Shown: positions 21,635-45,324 of the stretch, one piece after another
Layout of the letters: each line of letters opens with the position of its first letter
Position numbering within the stretch: the stretch's first letter is position 1
Origin: Deuterostichococcus epilithicus
Taxonomy: Eukaryota > Chlorophyta > Trebouxiophyceae > Prasiolales > Stichococcaceae
Assembly (NCBI GenBank): GCA_033439295.1
Contig: JAVTLE010000007.1
Location: 1,674,001 to 1,738,000 of the forward strand
Length of the DNA stretch: 64,000 nucleotides
Reading direction: 5' to 3'
The notes under the pieces: generated by a model
Seen by the model: the letters and a program-made list of their open reading frames with translations, nothing else
Told to the model about the DNA's origin: nothing
Databases searched by the model: none
Position numbers and translations under genes: made by a program

Positions 21635-23605
21635 ATGCAGGAGGCCCGTTCCACAGAAGATGATCTGCAGCAGGCTTGGCAGAAGAAGGAGACCTGGTAC
21701 TCGAGGGCAGTCTCGTACTGGGACAACCAGGCAGCCACCGTGGACGGTGTACTCGGCGGCTTTGGCCATGTCTCGCCTGCGGACATTCGCGAAAGCGAGC
21801 GCTTCCTGCTCAAGGTAGACGATCGGTCGCTCCTGCATGCTGGCACAAGACTCATGCGCCTCCAGGGCAAGCGCTGCATCTGCGGCGCAGGTCTTGATCA
21901 TTTGAGCACGCTGCGCTCCTGCGACCGGTATGCAGCCTGCATGCGGCGGACGGCACCATCATGCATGGCTGTCGCAATCATGCGCAGCTGCTTCAAAGAT
22001 GGAGGTTGCACTTTCCCTCTCGCAATTGCAGTGCTTTGGGCAGCGGCTCAAGGCGGCGGCGTCAGGGCAGCAGCAGCTGGTGGCGCTGGACTGCGGATCG
22101 GGCGTCGGCCGCATAGCGGAACAGCTGCTGCTGCAGCATTTCCAGGAGGTGAGGCGCCAGCACCATGCTCACGGGCAGCAGACTGCCACCTGTGCTTCAG
22201 CACCTGGCGGCAGGCGCCGGCAAGGTAAGGGCGCACATCTTATGCACATGTTGTCTGGCACGACTGCTGAAACGCAGCTGGCGCCGGGGCCTTGATCGGG
22301 ATCAAAGTGCCTGCACCACGACCGCGGTGCTGCTCCGGCTGCTGCTCGCTGAGGTCTGACTGTGATGGCAGTGCTGACGCCGACTTGCAGGTCGATCTCA
22401 TCGAGCCCTCGCAGCACTTGCTGCAAAAAGCAGAGCAGAACCTCACAGGCTCCAGCCGGAAGTGCGTCGCTCTGACTGACAGCCAGCTGCTGGCTGTGTC
22501 TTTGCCTCATCGTACTTACAGACTGCGTGAAGTTTATTAGTATGCCTACAACATCCCCCTGCAATATAAGTTGCGTGCGCGCCATACACTGAAAGGCTGG
22601 AGCGGTCGCTGCAGGTCGTTCCCGGTGGCGCACAGAGCAGTGAACTTCTTCCAGATGGGGCTGCAGGACTTCACGCCAGAGCCGCAACGGTGGCGAACCA
22701 TTCGTTTCCGCCTCCTGCATTATGCGCTGGCAGCTGTTACGAACCAATGCCGTGCCTGTGACACTATCAATGTCATGTGCATGGTGGCGTCTCGATGCAG
22801 GTACCCGGAGTCCTGTCTTCTTGCATGCAGCCCTTGACTAGCCCTGCGTTTGTTCGGTGCAGGTATGATGTGTTCTGGGTGCAGTGGTGCCTGATGTACC
22901 TGACAGATGGTGCGATGCTCGGGTCCTGGCGGCCGCATATCCGGATGCCTTCATACTGTCCTACACTATACACTGGCGCGTGCTGTGTGGCGACCTTGCC
23001 ACTTGCACCTTCGACTCCCACTCAGCACTGCTCCAATGCTCACAAACCCTGGAACCCTCCCGACAGCTTTTGCTGCGCAGACGACGTGCTGGCGTGGCTG
23101 GCGCGGTGCTCAGCGGCGCTGCGCCCTGGCGGCCTCATCATGGTGAAGGAGAACCTTACGACGGTGTCGCGCTTCGAGATCGACGACGACGACGCCAGCG
23201 TCGCGCGCAGCGATGATTACCTGCGGGAGCTGTTCAGGAAGGCGGACCTCAAGCTGCTCTACTCGGCGGTCCAGCGCGGTGCGCGGCCTGTTCCCAGATT
23301 GTTTGAGTCGCTGTCACCTGCAGGAGCTGTTCGAGAATGCGGACCTCAAGCTGCTGCACTCGGCGGTGCAGCACAGTGCGTGTGTTTGGCTGCCGATCGT
23401 TTGTGTTCCGTGGGATCGACATTGCAATAGCGATGTGGCAAGAGGCCCGCAGCGCCATTTGTGCTCCTGGATGCAGCTGCTGAAGTGTGACCAAAAGTCC
23501 CTTCTGCTATGCCACAGCTGAGGGACGCCCTGGCTCAGCGCAGGATTTGACGAGGGCCTGCTGAAGGTGCGCATGTACGCGCTGCGGCCGGCCGTCATGC
23601 TGTGA
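21635..23605 (+). CDS. NTMT1: Protein N-terminal (alpha-amino) methyltransferase
   Basis: A SAM-dependent enzyme of the NTMT1/METTL11A/Tae1 family that methylates the exposed alpha-amine of X-Pro-Lys-type N-termini; ribosomal proteins are known substrates in yeast. ATG 21635 starts MQEARST. Joined exons give the family signature ETWYSRAVSYWDNQAATVDG then LGGFGHVSPADI, the SAM motif LVALDCGSGVGRIAEQLL, VDLIEPSQHLLQKAEQNL, FFQMGLQDFTPEP, YDVFWVQWCLMYLTD, DDVLAWLARCSAALRPGGLI with MVKENL, SDDYLRELFRKADLKLLYS, and a last exon FDEGLLKVRMYALRP ending at 23605. It covers the whole family length. A 52-base copy of the penultimate exon end lies downstream at 23324-23375 (see repeat). Splicing copy 1 directly to the last exon (donor after 23278) keeps the frame. 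Confidence 0.93.
23227..23375 (+). repeat. Partial tandem exon duplication in NTMT1
   Basis: Copy 1 (23227-23278) and copy 2 (23324-23375) are each 52 bases, 97 bases apart, and identical at 44 positions by my count. Copy 2 is preceded by an acceptor-like CACCTGCAG and followed by a donor-like GTGCGT; copy 1 is followed by GTGCGC. Copy 1 encodes ELFRKADLKLLYSAVQR and copy 2 ELFENADLKLLHSAVQH. Adding copy 2 after copy 1 shifts the frame. Confidence 0.9.
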
Positions 23606-24087
23606 CGGCTACCAAAGCCCGCCGTCATGGTGGCGGCTTTGCAGTTTATGCGACCGCAAACAGGGCAGGCTGAGATAGGTTTAGCTGCGCACTGGAAGGC
23701 AGTGTGCTGCTGACTGCAGCCATGGCTTGATGTGCTGCGTGCCAACGAGGCTACTTTGGCAGAGGCCGGCAGGCATTCCACGCGAACGCACCGGAATTAG
23801 AGTGCTTAGCTTGTCACGGATGTCCGTGTAGATATTCAGTAGGTGGGCTTTCTCAGACAACGTCAATTTGGAACAGCAATCAGACTACCACCATAATTTT
23901 AGCAAAGCACCCCAATAATGAACCAGAAGTGAGCGTCAGCCGCCATTAACGAGCTCTCGAGGCTTGCAAAGAACTCCCCTCTCGCATCCCCTAAACCTCT
24001 GTTTGTTATCGCCAGGCACAAGACAGGTTGTTCGCTCTCCAATCCTTTTTCGCCTCCTCTGCCGCTCCGGTTGGTCCTAGCCCATTG
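23606..24087. other. Convergent 3' interval, NTMT1 / PI4K
   Basis: About 480 bases lie between two convergent stops. It is noticeably more AT-rich around 23860-24010 than the genes and has no coding signal. Probably both 3' UTRs and their poly(A) regions. Confidence 0.5.
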
Positions 24088-36591
<12,504 letters not shown>

Positions 36592-37349
36592 CTCTACGAG
36601 ATAGCCTGAACTCCTTCGAGTCCAGCGGTGATCCCCGAACACACCGAGGCATGCGCCACTGCCACTTGAACACCGCAGAGGAATTAGCTGCTCATGCGAT
36701 TGTCGTGCTGTGGATCGCAGTGGATCATACGGCACGAATGTGGTGCACTACAGCGACACCAGCAACATTCTAGCTGCTGAAACGGGCAGCTTGTGCAGAG
36801 TTGACTGAGGGATCTGCGACCGAGTGCAAGCGCCAGACATCCCAACACACATGATGCTGCTGCCTCATGCCACAAACATCCACAGTGCAAGTGTCGAACG
36901 TGGGCGAGAAGACTTGCAGCGCAAAAGCATATTTCTTTCTGCACTGCTTCCAGCTTTCGCATGCTGAAGAAGCTGCTTCAAGCTAAATGAAGCGCGCAGA
37001 ACTGGCTCACTTTGCGGTTTCAGGTTGGCAGCCACGCGCCAGCTTATCGGCTTGCATACACACAGCGTGAAACGACTGACAGCCGACTGACAGCATCGGT
37101 CTCGATCTAAGCTGCAAATGCAACGACTTGCAGCAAATTTTCAGCCTCTCTCGTTGCTGAAACTGGTCGAATGAGCTTAGAGGCATGTTGAATCGCGTCG
37201 CTCGAAGGTACCGACGGTCGGGCTGCATCTGCAGAGGCCGACTCGCTGAGCAGTGCTGCACTTGCACGTCAGAACGGCACGCGAGCTTGACCTGACGACG
37301 CAAGAGTATTCGCGCTGACAGCGCGAGGCAGAGCCTGAAGGGCGGCACC
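36592..37349. promoter_or_regulatory. Divergent upstream region, PI4K (-) / NSF (+)
   Basis: About 760 bases lie between the best-supported start codons. The first 150 bases may still contain PI4K 5' coding sequence, since the frame of the first exon stays open to 36735. The rest shows no coding pattern. Confidence 0.45.
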
Positions 37350-40300
37350 ATGTCGTATGTCACTGTGACGGTCGTCAATTTACCAGACAAGGTGGGACGC
37401 CGCTGCAGCCCGCGCACCTGAATATCAAGATTGAAAAAATTCCAGCGCATAGCCGTGACCTTGCACTGTGATCACTGATTAATACGCAAGATGTTGTCCT
37501 GGACGCCACACAGGCGCTCAGCTTTTCGAACTGCGCGTATGTCTCGCCAACTGACTGGCTAGCACAGGCGTCGCACGTCGAAGTGGGGACATGGTGAGTC
37601 ATCAGCACTTGGAAACACCAGCAGCGGCTGAGCACACTGAGGCAGCGCGCATTGCATTGGTTGCGGGCATCCACACTCGCAAGCCGGCTGAAGCATCATA
37701 TCCCTGTGCAGTGTCTTCTCGCTGAAGACACATCCGGCGATGCAGCCGGGAACGCTGGCCCTGAACGCATTGCAACGAAAGGTGAGTACGCAGCCGTGCT
37801 GCAGGCAGAAGGGATGTGACATGCTGCACGCCAGTCTCTGACGGGCAGGCCCTGTCGACACGCAACTCAGTTTTAACCAGTGGCTCCAGCTGAGACAGAT
37901 GTGGAGGCCAGGGACCGTGACAGCCGGCAGGCACTTTGCGTGCAAATTGTCGAGGCCCTCGAGGGCTGCGAGGCGAGCGCCAACGACACACCTGCGACGT
38001 GACGCTTATGAGAGAAATCCCCTGGCAGCTCATGCGATCCATGATGCTCCTGGAACTCCTTCTGACGCTTGTGGATTCCCAATATTTGCAGTTCACCCGC
38101 ACATCAACAGGCGACCATGTGGACGCAGCGCCGTTCGCGCTGCCGGCCGAAAACTTCAATATCGTGCTGCTGCAAACGGAGGTGGACTACATCCAGAAGC
38201 GGCCAAACCGGCCGCCATTCGAGTTCGAGGCGGGCGACCTCACGCAGCACCTGATCAGCCGTTTCCTGGGCCAGGCAGGGCTTTTAAGTCAGGGATCGTT
38301 GCCGTCTGTGTTCTGCTATTGTTGACATCAACAACGGTGGTTCGGTCACGGTTGTGCTGCAAACTGCCCGGACATGCCGTGTGCTGCCTTGAGTTGCTGC
38401 ATGTACGAGCGCCAGTCGTCGAATTGCTGGCAGCACGCGATATTGGCGAGACAGCCTTTTTGGGCCGAGGATCCGGACAAGGACTTGGCATGCGACACGC
38501 CGTCAACACGTTGCCGCAGGTGTTTGCGCTGGGGCAGGAGGTGGCGTTCGAGTATCAGGGCCAGAACTTCGTGCTGACGGTGAAGAACCTCATGGTGCTG
38601 GACCGCAAGAACGCGCAGATGAGCGTCACCCGCGGCGCGGTCGTCAATGTCACCTCCTTCTCCTATGAGGCGCCCGCGCCCTCCAACATCAAGGCGAGTG
38701 CTCTCCGTCGGGGTGAGAGGGTATGCTCCGGGTGCACAGCGAGTTCTTGGGTGCATGGGATTCGCCAGAGGACGAACAGTACAGCACAGCGACAAAACAT
38801 ATTGAGCACTGCAAACACCCATCAAGGCGCGCCATGGCCTCGTGGCGGCCGCACTTTCCCTGTCGGACCCCGCTGCAGGACCAGGTTGCAGGCTGCCTGG
38901 TGTCCTGCTACCACTGGTCTCGAGCCCATGGAGCTTCAGCGGCTGGTGCAGCACGGCAGCACCCCGCCAGCAGAATCTGCTGGGTCACTCTGCCGCGTCC
39001 GCAGCGCAGCTCGTGCATGTTCCATGTTCTACAGTCTCAACGACATCTCCCACCTGGCATGCACGGCCCCTGCAGGTCGCGGGGCAGAGGGGCGCGATGG
39101 CGGCGCCAACACTGTTCAAGGAGAAGGAGTTCAATTTCGAGAAGCTGGGCATCGGCGGCCTGGACGCGCAGTTCGAGCAGATCTTCCGGCGCGCCTTTGC
39201 CTCCCGAGTCTTCCCGCCCGACATGGTGGAGCGCCTGGGCATCAGGTGAGACCATGTGGTGGGCTGACACAGGAGGTTGAGTAGGGTTTTCCCTAAAGCG
39301 AGGTTTCCCCTTGGAGTTTTGGATCGAGGGGCACTGAGGATCTGCCGCCGTCTTCTGCTGTCAAGCGCGAGCCTGGTGCCAGACATTACATGCTTCCTGT
39401 TTTGACCCGAGTCCGCATCGGGCAGGCAGGCCATGCGGCGTGCGCACTACCCACGGAATGCCAAACTCGCAGGAACAGAGATGAACTTGGCCCGTCCACG
39501 AGCCGTTTCACCCTCGTGCTGCAGGCATGTGAAGGGTGTGCTGCTGTACGGGCCACCCGGCACCGGCAAGACACTGATCGCGCGCCAAATCGGCAAGATG
39601 CTCAACGGCAAGGAGCCCAAAATCGTCAACGGCCCCGAAGTGCTCAACAAGTTCGTCGGTGCGCGCCATTGCTGGCATGTATTTAGCCCGACCTGGGTGA
39701 CCTGTGGTCGCCGCAGGGGAGATGTCCCACCTCTGCCTTCCTCCGCCCTCTGATGCGCTTGCATGCCAGGATGCCGAAGCCTGCAACCTCCACTCGGGCC
39801 GGAGCTTGCAATGTTCACACGTCAGTTGGGTGACTCAAAAGTGCAATGGCCCCCCTGCGATTGACAGCGACATTTGTGTCTGATAAACTCGCAGGCGAGA
39901 GCGAGGCGAATGTGCGCAAGCTGTTTGAGGATGCGGAGGCGGACCAAAAGGCCCATGGCGACGCCTCCGAGCTGCACGTCATCATCTTCGACGAGATCGA
40001 CGCCATCTGCAAGTCTCGCGGCAGCGTGCAAAGCGGCTCGGGTGCGCGCGCGCACGCTGCGGAGCAGGCAGCACCATTGCCCACACAACGCAGTGCATGC
40101 CACTCTCAGCGGAGCATGCGATGTGGCTGAGGGGATACGGACCCCCCTGCATTCGTATGCGTTGTGCGCCCTCTGCGGCGGCCTGCAATTGCGTATCGCA
40201 GCAACCACCTTCTGCGACAAGCCTGGCTGACCTTGCCCGCAAGAAGTGCAAATTTTCGCAGTATCAGTGTCATGCACAACAAAGCAATAGCTGTAGTGAT

Positions 40301-43238
40301 GATCAGCACGCATTGCATGCGCAGGGGTGCACGACACGCTGGTCAACCAGCTGCTGACCAAGATTGACGGCGTGGACAGCCTCAACAACATCCTCCTCAT
40401 TGGCATGACCAACCGCAAGGACATGCTGGACGAGGCGCTGCTGCGCCCGGGGAGGCTGGAGGTGCAGGTGGAGATCGGTCTGCCCGATGAGGCCGGCCGT
40501 CTGCAGATCCTGAAGGTGTGGCCTCGTCCGAGGGTCCCCTGGGGAATGCATATGCTTGACAACCGTGTGCTCGGAAACTACGTGGGCTGCCTCGTGCCGG
40601 CTGACTGGCTGATCAGTGTTTCAGGCATGCATGTCCTGCTGGGGAGTTGCGAGTTTTATCCTATTCCAATGCTGGCCTTCATCTTCGATGGCTGGAGCGG
40701 TGCTGGTTCACCTGGCGGAATAACTCGTGGTGTGCAAGACAGAAAGACGGTGTCCTGCATGTGCACAGCTCACCCCTGTTGATACTATCACCTGCTGCCG
40801 CAGATCCACACCAGCAAGATGTCGACCAACTCCTTCCTGGCGCGCGACGTCGCCCTCGCAGAGCTGGCAGGTGCGTTTGTCGCATGCCGCAATTTCGCGC
40901 CTGATGATGAGCCTCAGCACGAGGGTCAGCACAAGCAGCAAGCGGCACACAAGGTGGGGCAAGTTTACACCGAGCATGTGTCATGCCGTAGACGCCTCAT
41001 GAGACAGTAGATTTCACCACGACTGTTCCTGCATGCAGCGACGACCAAGAACTTCAGCGGCGCAGAGCTGGAGGGCCTCGTCAAGGCGGCAGTATCCTTT
41101 GCGCTCAATCGGCAGGTTGATGTGTCGGACCTGTCCAAGCCCATCGACGAGGATAACATCAAGGTGTGCTGCTGCCGTCAGTGTCCCTGCGATTCCGGCT
41201 GCTGATGGGTGCCCGACTGTAGATGTCCCCCTCGCCAGAGGACGGCAGAGCACTATTGGGGGTACATCCAGGGCAACCGCCAGGAGCTCCTTGCACAATT
41301 TTGCCTCCCACCCTAGCTTTTGTGATAACCAGAGAGGAGGGAGCCGCCCAGAATTCTTGAGAATGGATCTTTACTAGTTGGGTGCTGCCTGGACTTTGAT
41401 TGAAATCGAAAAACACAACCACATTTCACTAAACACGCAGGTGGCGATGGAAGACTTCAAGATGGCGCAGGACGAGGTGCGCCCCGCATTCGGAGCGGTG
41501 GTGGACACGCTGGAGATGTACCGCCTCAACGGCATCATCGACTATGGCGACCGCTTCCGTCACCTGGCCTCCAACTGCCAGTCCCTCGTGGAGCAGGTGC
41601 GTCTTGCTGCTTCAGGCGTGGGTTGCTGCGTCCTGGAGCAGTACCCTGCGATGGCAGCGCTACCCACGTGGCGGCATTGTGGCGGAAGCATCTGGGCGGC
41701 ATGATTGTGGCAGAAGCGACATGCTGGCCTGAATGCCCGACTTTGCCAGAACTTGCATGTCAAGACAATGCACTCGAGCACCTTCAAAACAGCATCGCGC
41801 AGATGGTGCGTTGCAGCCTCGCACTGCTCCTGCATCATGTCAGCTGACACCCTGCCGCGAGTGCTCCTTCCCAGGTCAGGAACAGTGCGAAGACGCCGCT
41901 GCTGTCGTGCCTGCTGGAGGGGCCGGCGGGCACTGGCAAGACGGCTCTGGCCTCCTCCATGGGCATCGACTCCGACTTCCCCTTCGTCAAGATCGTCAGC
42001 GCGGAAAACTACGTCGGCTTTTCCGAGGCGGCCAAGTGCCAGAGCATCGCCAAGGTGTTCGACGACGCCTACAAGGTGAGCCTGGCTCTTTCCTGGTGGA
42101 CCTGTGGTGCAGCACTGACGTGCCTACATGGTCTGTGCCTGTTTCAAGACGCCTTCTGCAGCTGCACTCGTGCAACTGGGTGTGGAGGGCGCCTCGCTTG
42201 TCACCGTCCAGCAGCTTGTGTCCTCGGGGTTGAAGATCTACTCAGACCAGATCCAGGGTCTGTGATTGGTGCTGGACATGGACCGAGTATGACATGCACA
42301 GCCCCGATGCCGCAGTCGCCGCTGTCGATCGTCATCCTGGACGACATCGAGCGGCTGCTGGAGTATGTGGCCATTGGGCCTCGCTTCTCCAACACCATCC
42401 TGCAGACGCTGCTGGTGCTGCTCAAAAAGGTGTGTGTGACATGCTGCAGGGCTGTTGGGAGCGTTGTCCTCAGCTGTATGTTGACAAGGTGCTGCACCGC
42501 CTGCACAGTGCTGGCTGGAAGTTCCTCGCGAAACTTCCAGCGAACTTCCAGGGTTCAAGACATGTTCAGGTGCTGTGGCAGCCGCCGATGCGGCATGGGC
42601 TGAGGCACCAAATGACAGCCCGTGATGGCAACTGCTGATGGTGTGCATCCTCCCACGCAGCAACCGCCAGAGGGGCGCAAGCTGCTGGTGGTGGGTACGA
42701 CCAGCGTGGGGCCCGTTATGGAGGACATGGGCGTCTCTAGCGCCTTCAACGTGACGCTGCACGTGCCAGTACTGCGGGAGCCGGAGATTGGCGCCGTGCT
42801 CACCACGCTGCAGGCCTTCGACCCCAGCGAGGTGTCCTGATTCGCCATTGAGCGGCATGCTCTGCTCCTCAGAATGCCGTGCTTCCAGGCATGATGTGAA
42901 GTGGATTCGCGCAGGCGGCAGGCATGATGCACTGCTGTTCCTGTCCTGCTGATTTTGACAAAACTCGTGCGCTTGCGGCAATTTCGAGGTCATGCTGAGG
43001 GCGGCTCGCGTGTGTTGGACGCGAGGCAGTTCCTGATGGCAGCTGTTGAGACATGCAGATGGAGCTCGCGATGGCGGTGGTCATGTCGGCGTCCCAGAGC
43101 GGCACCTTCGCGGCGGAGATGCCCGTCAAGCGGCTGCTCATGCTGTTGGAGCTGGCACGGCAGGGCGGCTCAGCGCACCATCCCGGCGGCGTAGACGTGG
43201 AGCGGTGGAAACAGGTCATCCAGGATCTGGCGTCTTGA
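37350..43238 (+). CDS. NSF: NSF, vesicle-fusing AAA+ ATPase
   Basis: A hexameric ATPase that, with SNAP adaptors, dissociates SNARE complexes after membrane fusion. The short first exon (37350-37391, [14 protein letters not shown]) joins 37514-37593 ([15 protein letters not shown]), 37712-37781 (LALNALQRK), 38092-38274 ([31 protein letters not shown]) and 38520-38693 ([18 protein letters not shown]) to make the N-domain. From 39076 come [15 protein letters not shown] and [21 protein letters not shown]1 has Walker A GPPGTGKT (near 39550), Walker [11 protein letters not shown] and arginine-finger context [20 protein letters not shown]2 has GPAGTGKT (about 41920), [20 protein letters not shown] and [11 protein letters not shown], and ends [13 protein letters not shown] at 43238. 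All catalytic motifs are intact. It is closer to plant than animal NSF ([16 protein letters not shown]). The introns at 38275-38519 and 38694-39075 appear to be GC-AG. Confidence 0.95.
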
Positions 43239-44218
43239 CCGCGTCGGTTTGAGCAGCACAACGGAGGAGGAAGGCATAGGTTGAGCGGGTCAGAGCACTG
43301 TGGCATATCGGCACGGTCTGGAGGCACCGTAAGCTCCGTTATTGGCCCCTCTGGGACCCGCACAAGCAGGACGCACGCTGCACAGTATGTCGTTGCACAC
43401 ATATCCACAAGAGGGCACTTGCAGAGTCTGGGAACTGGACATGAACCTAACCTCGAGGCAAAATGCAAAGCCCTTAGCCGAAACTCTAGTTGCGCCCCTC
43501 GAAATTCCGCGGCCGCGCACCCCGAAACGGGTGCACATTTGGGATTTCTCATGCCCGATACACCCCAGCAAATGTGACTGCAAGATACTGGCTCGCACTC
43601 GGGGTTTGCATACCGCTAGTGCCTGCACACAGAGCAGCAAACGTACTGGAACAGTCTGCAGCAGCTTGGCGTGAAGTACGAAGCGGGAGCGCTGAAGGCG
43701 ACTGCCCAACGCGACTGACTGACTGATTTGCGCGGGTGAGAACGCGTCCGCCTCGAGCAGGCCTCCTGACCCATACACAGAGCTTTGACACCTGCGTGCA
43801 AGGATGTTGTGATTCTGTTAGCGCTCCAGGTCGGTCCTGGTCGCTGGGTCGGCCCGGGAGGCCATGCTTGTCATGTTGCACCTGCCTGACACCTGCTGGC
43901 CGCTCGCCTGCGCCTCGAAGGGCGAGGCCGGCGGCCGTCTCTGCTTTGATATGCTGCATGTTAGCAGGGCCAGCCCGGCGCTCCCCGCCTTCTTGCGGGT
44001 TCAGGCCCTGCTCACGCGGAAAGTGCACCGGAGTTCGTCGCCTGCTGTACCGGCGGTGTGTCCTCTGCTTGGCAAGCCATCGTTCACGCCCAAACACATC
44101 CGCCAGGCTGCCGGAAACTGCTCGCACATTGCACAACCGGAGAGTTTTACAGGAGGACCTTGTTGGCAGGTGTCAGAAGCAGCTCAGGCGTGGGCGCTTG
44201 GCCGGCAGCTAAAGGCAG
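43239..44218. other. NSF-to-BTB interval, likely with missing 5' exon(s)
   Basis: Nearly 1 kb lies between the NSF stop and the first exon I can place in the MATH-BTB gene. The start codon of that gene must lie here, since its first visible exon opens at an acceptor (AAAGGCAG at 44211-44218) without an ATG in frame. Candidate ORFs near 43736-44212 and 43864 are not convincing. Confidence 0.4.
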
Positions 44219-45279
44219 GTTACACGAGCACCGGCGGCCAGAAGAAAGCTAGCCAAGCTGGCGGGCGTCGAGAATGCAGTGGCGGTCGTGCCCGCGGGCG
44301 GCCAGGCCCCGGCCGCCGCCGTTGCGGAGGACAGATCATGGCGGTCGACCTCGAGGACGGTCACAGACACAATCACAGGCGAGGCCACCACAAGCACCAA
44401 TTTTGCTTCCAACTCCTGTTGCTGATAATCGGCCGGCGTCTGACATCCGGCCCCCTGCCAGCATGTCGTCAGCATACATCTCTGCGTGCTAGCGCACTGA
44501 GGGTGAACTCGCTCTGACTTCTGAAGCACATACAATGCGCAGGCGAGCATGAGCACACGATCGTGGGGTACAGCCTGGTGAAGGGCATCGGCGACGGTGA
44601 GCCCATTGCCAGCGAGCGTTTCACGGTCGGCGGCCACGAGTGGGTGCGTCGCTTTGGCCACTGCACTGTCGCACGTTGCAAGTCTGTCGGACTTCTGCAT
44701 GACATTCTCTTCCAGAAGCTGAAGCTGGTCCTTGCCTGCTAACAACCTGTTCTTTGTGGGCTCGATGCTCGATTTCGTTCGCCAGCGCTGCGCATTGTGT
44801 GACCTCTCAACCCCTGCCCTGCAGGTGCTGCTGTTCTACCCAGACGGCAAGCGCAGCTCCTCGTCCGACGCCATGGACATGGAGGGCGGCGTCGCCCGCA
44901 TCCAGCCGCCGCAGCCCGGCGTGGCCCGCGGCCCTCCAGCGGTGCAGCCCGCGGCGCCCGGCGCCGCGCCCGCCGCTCGCCCGCCGGGCGGCGGCCCGCC
45001 GGCCGCCGGCGGGCCCGCGCCACTCCCCGGGGGCCCCGCCGGCCGCGGCGCCGCAGCCGCCGCAGGTGCTGCCGCCACCCATGCGCCCCGGCATGCCGCC
45101 GCCGGTGCCCCTGCCGCGCCCGGCGCCGCGCCGCCGCGCGCGATGCCGCCCGCAGTCGCAGCTGCACAGCCGCCGCCGCAGGCGCAGCAGCAGCCCGCCC
45201 CGCCGCCGCAGCAGGGTCAGCCGGCGGGTCAGCCGGCGCCGCAACAGGGACCGCCGCCGCAGTACGGATTTGGCCCGGT

Positions 45280-45324
<45 letters not shown>

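Noticed and set aside
37899-39284. Plus-strand ORF of 461 codons over the start of NSF
   Set aside because: It runs through NSF introns in a different frame from the N-domain exons; the NSF reading frames explain the region better.
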